6,480 nt of DNA from JBHJOF01 sp050330055 (lineage in GTDB: Bacteria; Pseudomonadota; Alphaproteobacteria; Kiloniellales; JAKSDN01), in NCBI GenBank assembly GCA_050330055.1, contig JBHJOF010000345.1, forward strand, positions 1-6,480, read 5' to 3'. The translations under genes were made by a program, and so were the position numbers. Each line of letters begins with the position of its first letter. Positions within the stretch are counted from its first letter, which is position 1. The notes beneath the pieces were generated by a model. The model worked only from the letters and a program-made list of their open reading frames with translations. It had not been told where the DNA came from and did no database searches. Shown one piece after another: positions 5,587 to 6,480 of the stretch.

Positions 5587-6480
5587 ATGACCGGAACCTG
5601 GCCCATCCTGTCGCTGGTGACCTTCCTGCCGCTGGTGGGCGCCTTCTTCATCCTGGTGATCCGCGGCGAGGCCGAGGTGGTGGCGCGCAACGCGCGCTAC
5701 GTGGCGCTCTGGACCTCGCTCATGACCTTCGTGCTGTCGCTTTTCGTCTGGTTCGATTTCCAGCGCGGCACGGCGGAGTTCCAGTTCGTCGAGCGCTACG
5801 AGTGGATGCCGGCGTTCAACATCGCCTATCAGATGGGCGTCGACGGAATCTCCATGCCCTTCGTGCTGCTCTGCACCCTGCTGACGCCGCTCTGCATCAT
5901 CGCCAGCTGGGACGCGATCAAGAACCGGGTCAAGGAGTACATGATCGCCTTCCTGGTGCTCGAGACCCTGATGGTCGGCATGTTCTGCGCCCTGGATTTC
6001 GTGCTGTTCTATCTCTTCTTCGAGGGCGTTCTGATCCCGATGTTCCTGATCATCGGCGTCTGGGGTGGCGCGCGCCGGGTCTATGCCGCATTCAAGTTCT
6101 TCCTCAACACGCTGACCGGTTCGGTGCTGATGCTGCTGGCCATCCTGGCGATCTACTTCCAGGCCGGCACCATGGACATACCGGCGCTGCTCGGCGCCAG
6201 CTTGCCGGCCGGTCTGCAGACCTGGCTGTGGCTCCCCTTCTTCGCCTCCTTCGCGGTCAAGATTCCGATGTGGCCGGTGCATACCTGGCTGCCGGACGCA
6301 CACGTCGAGGCACCGACGGCCGGCTCGGTGATCCTGGCCGGCGTGCTGCTGAAGATGGGCGGCTACGGCTTCCTGCGCTTCTCGGTGCCGATGATGCCGG
6401 AAGCCTCGGCGTTCTTCGCGCCGCTGGTCTTCGCGCTGTCGGTGGTGGCGGTGATCTACACCTCCCTGGTGGCTTTGGCC
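5587..6480 (+). CDS. nuoM: NADH-quinone oxidoreductase subunit M, N-terminal part (cut by window edge)
   Basis: NuoM (ND4) is the second antiporter-like proton-pumping subunit, lying between NuoL and NuoN in the membrane arm. The frame is open from ATG 5587 to the window end, giving 298 residues of an expected roughly 500, so the last third is missing because of the boundary and not because of a defect. Translating the sequence directly shows the family landmarks: Glu146 in LFFEGVLIPMFLIIGVWG (E. coli Glu144), FKFFLNTLTGSVLMLLA at 169-185, Lys225 in FAVKIPMWPVHTWLPDAH (E. coli Lys234), EAPTAGSVILAGVLLKMGGYG at 241-261, and Lys256 within it (E. coli Lys265). The N-terminus is hydrophobic, as expected. 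The start is 7 bases past the nuoL stop, and GGGGTGA at 5573-5579, which includes that stop, is a plausible ribosome binding site 7 bases upstream. nuoN would be expected to follow. Confidence 0.96.
   Translation, partial: MTGTWPILSLVTFLPLVGAFFILVIRGEAEVVARNARYVALWTSLMTFVLSLFVWFDFQRGTAEFQFVERYEWMPAFNIAYQMGVDGISMPFVLLCTLLTPLCIIASWDAIKNRVKEYMIAFLVLETLMVGMFCALDFVLFYLFFEGVLIPMFLIIGVWGGARRVYAAFKFFLNTLTGSVLMLLAILAIYFQAGTMDIPALLGASLPAGLQTWLWLPFFASFAVKIPMWPVHTWLPDAHVEAPTAGSVILAGVLLKMGGYGFLRFSVPMMPEASAFFAPLVFALSVVAVIYTSLVALA

Noticed and set aside
3621..5690. Very long minus-strand open frame (689 codons) opposite nuoL
   Set aside because: It lies wholly antisense to well-recognised nuoK/nuoL/nuoM sequence. 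Its product is a Glu/Asp/His/Gln/Arg/Gly-rich string with no fold-like pattern, as expected when GC-rich membrane-protein codons are read on the other strand.
5548..6303. Minus-strand open frame (251 codons) opposite the start of nuoM
   Set aside because: The plus strand here encodes clear NuoM; the antisense product is a charged, low-complexity shadow.

Overview
This window is an internal stretch of a nuo operon, which encodes the proton-pumping NADH:ubiquinone oxidoreductase (respiratory complex I). All genes are on the + strand in the canonical order: nuoG (3' end only), nuoH, nuoI, nuoJ, nuoK, nuoL and nuoM (5' part only). The GC-rich, G/C-ending codon use, the short 162-residue two-cluster NuoI, the mitochondrial-like subunit sequences and the intergenic repeats all suggest an alphaproteobacterium, possibly in or near the Rhodospirillales. 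That placement is an inference from sequence style; no database search was possible.

Layout: nuoG ends at 651 and overlaps nuoH (644-1663) by 8 bases. A 139-base spacer follows, then nuoI (1803-2291). Next comes an unusually long 418-base gap (2292-2709) that holds no credible gene but two kinds of palindromic repeat. After it, nuoJ (2710-3324), nuoK (3329-3640), nuoL (3648-5579) and nuoM (5587 to beyond the window edge) are packed with gaps of only 4, 7 and 7 bases.

Function: NuoG and NuoI belong to the peripheral arm, which carries electrons through iron-sulfur clusters from NADH. NuoI holds two 4Fe-4S clusters (N6a and N6b) and feeds electrons toward the last cluster and the quinone pocket, whose membrane side is formed by NuoH. 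NuoJ and NuoK link that site to the antiporter-like pumping subunits NuoL and NuoM. The family's key charged membrane residues are present in the parts seen, and no gene shows a frameshift or internal stop.

The genes are ordinary; I see no new enzyme system. The part worth a second look is the nuoI-nuoJ gap. It contains a twin-hairpin repeat (2348-2430) whose two halves differ by compensatory base changes. It also contains a pair of G/C-run repeats in inverted orientation (2489-2526 and 2601-2639), and the second copy places a potential G-quadruplex in the transcript just ahead of nuoJ. All four hairpins carry the loop CTTGA or its complement (one with a single transition), and the loops begin at 2362, 2412, 2512 and 2612, exact multiples of 50 bases apart.
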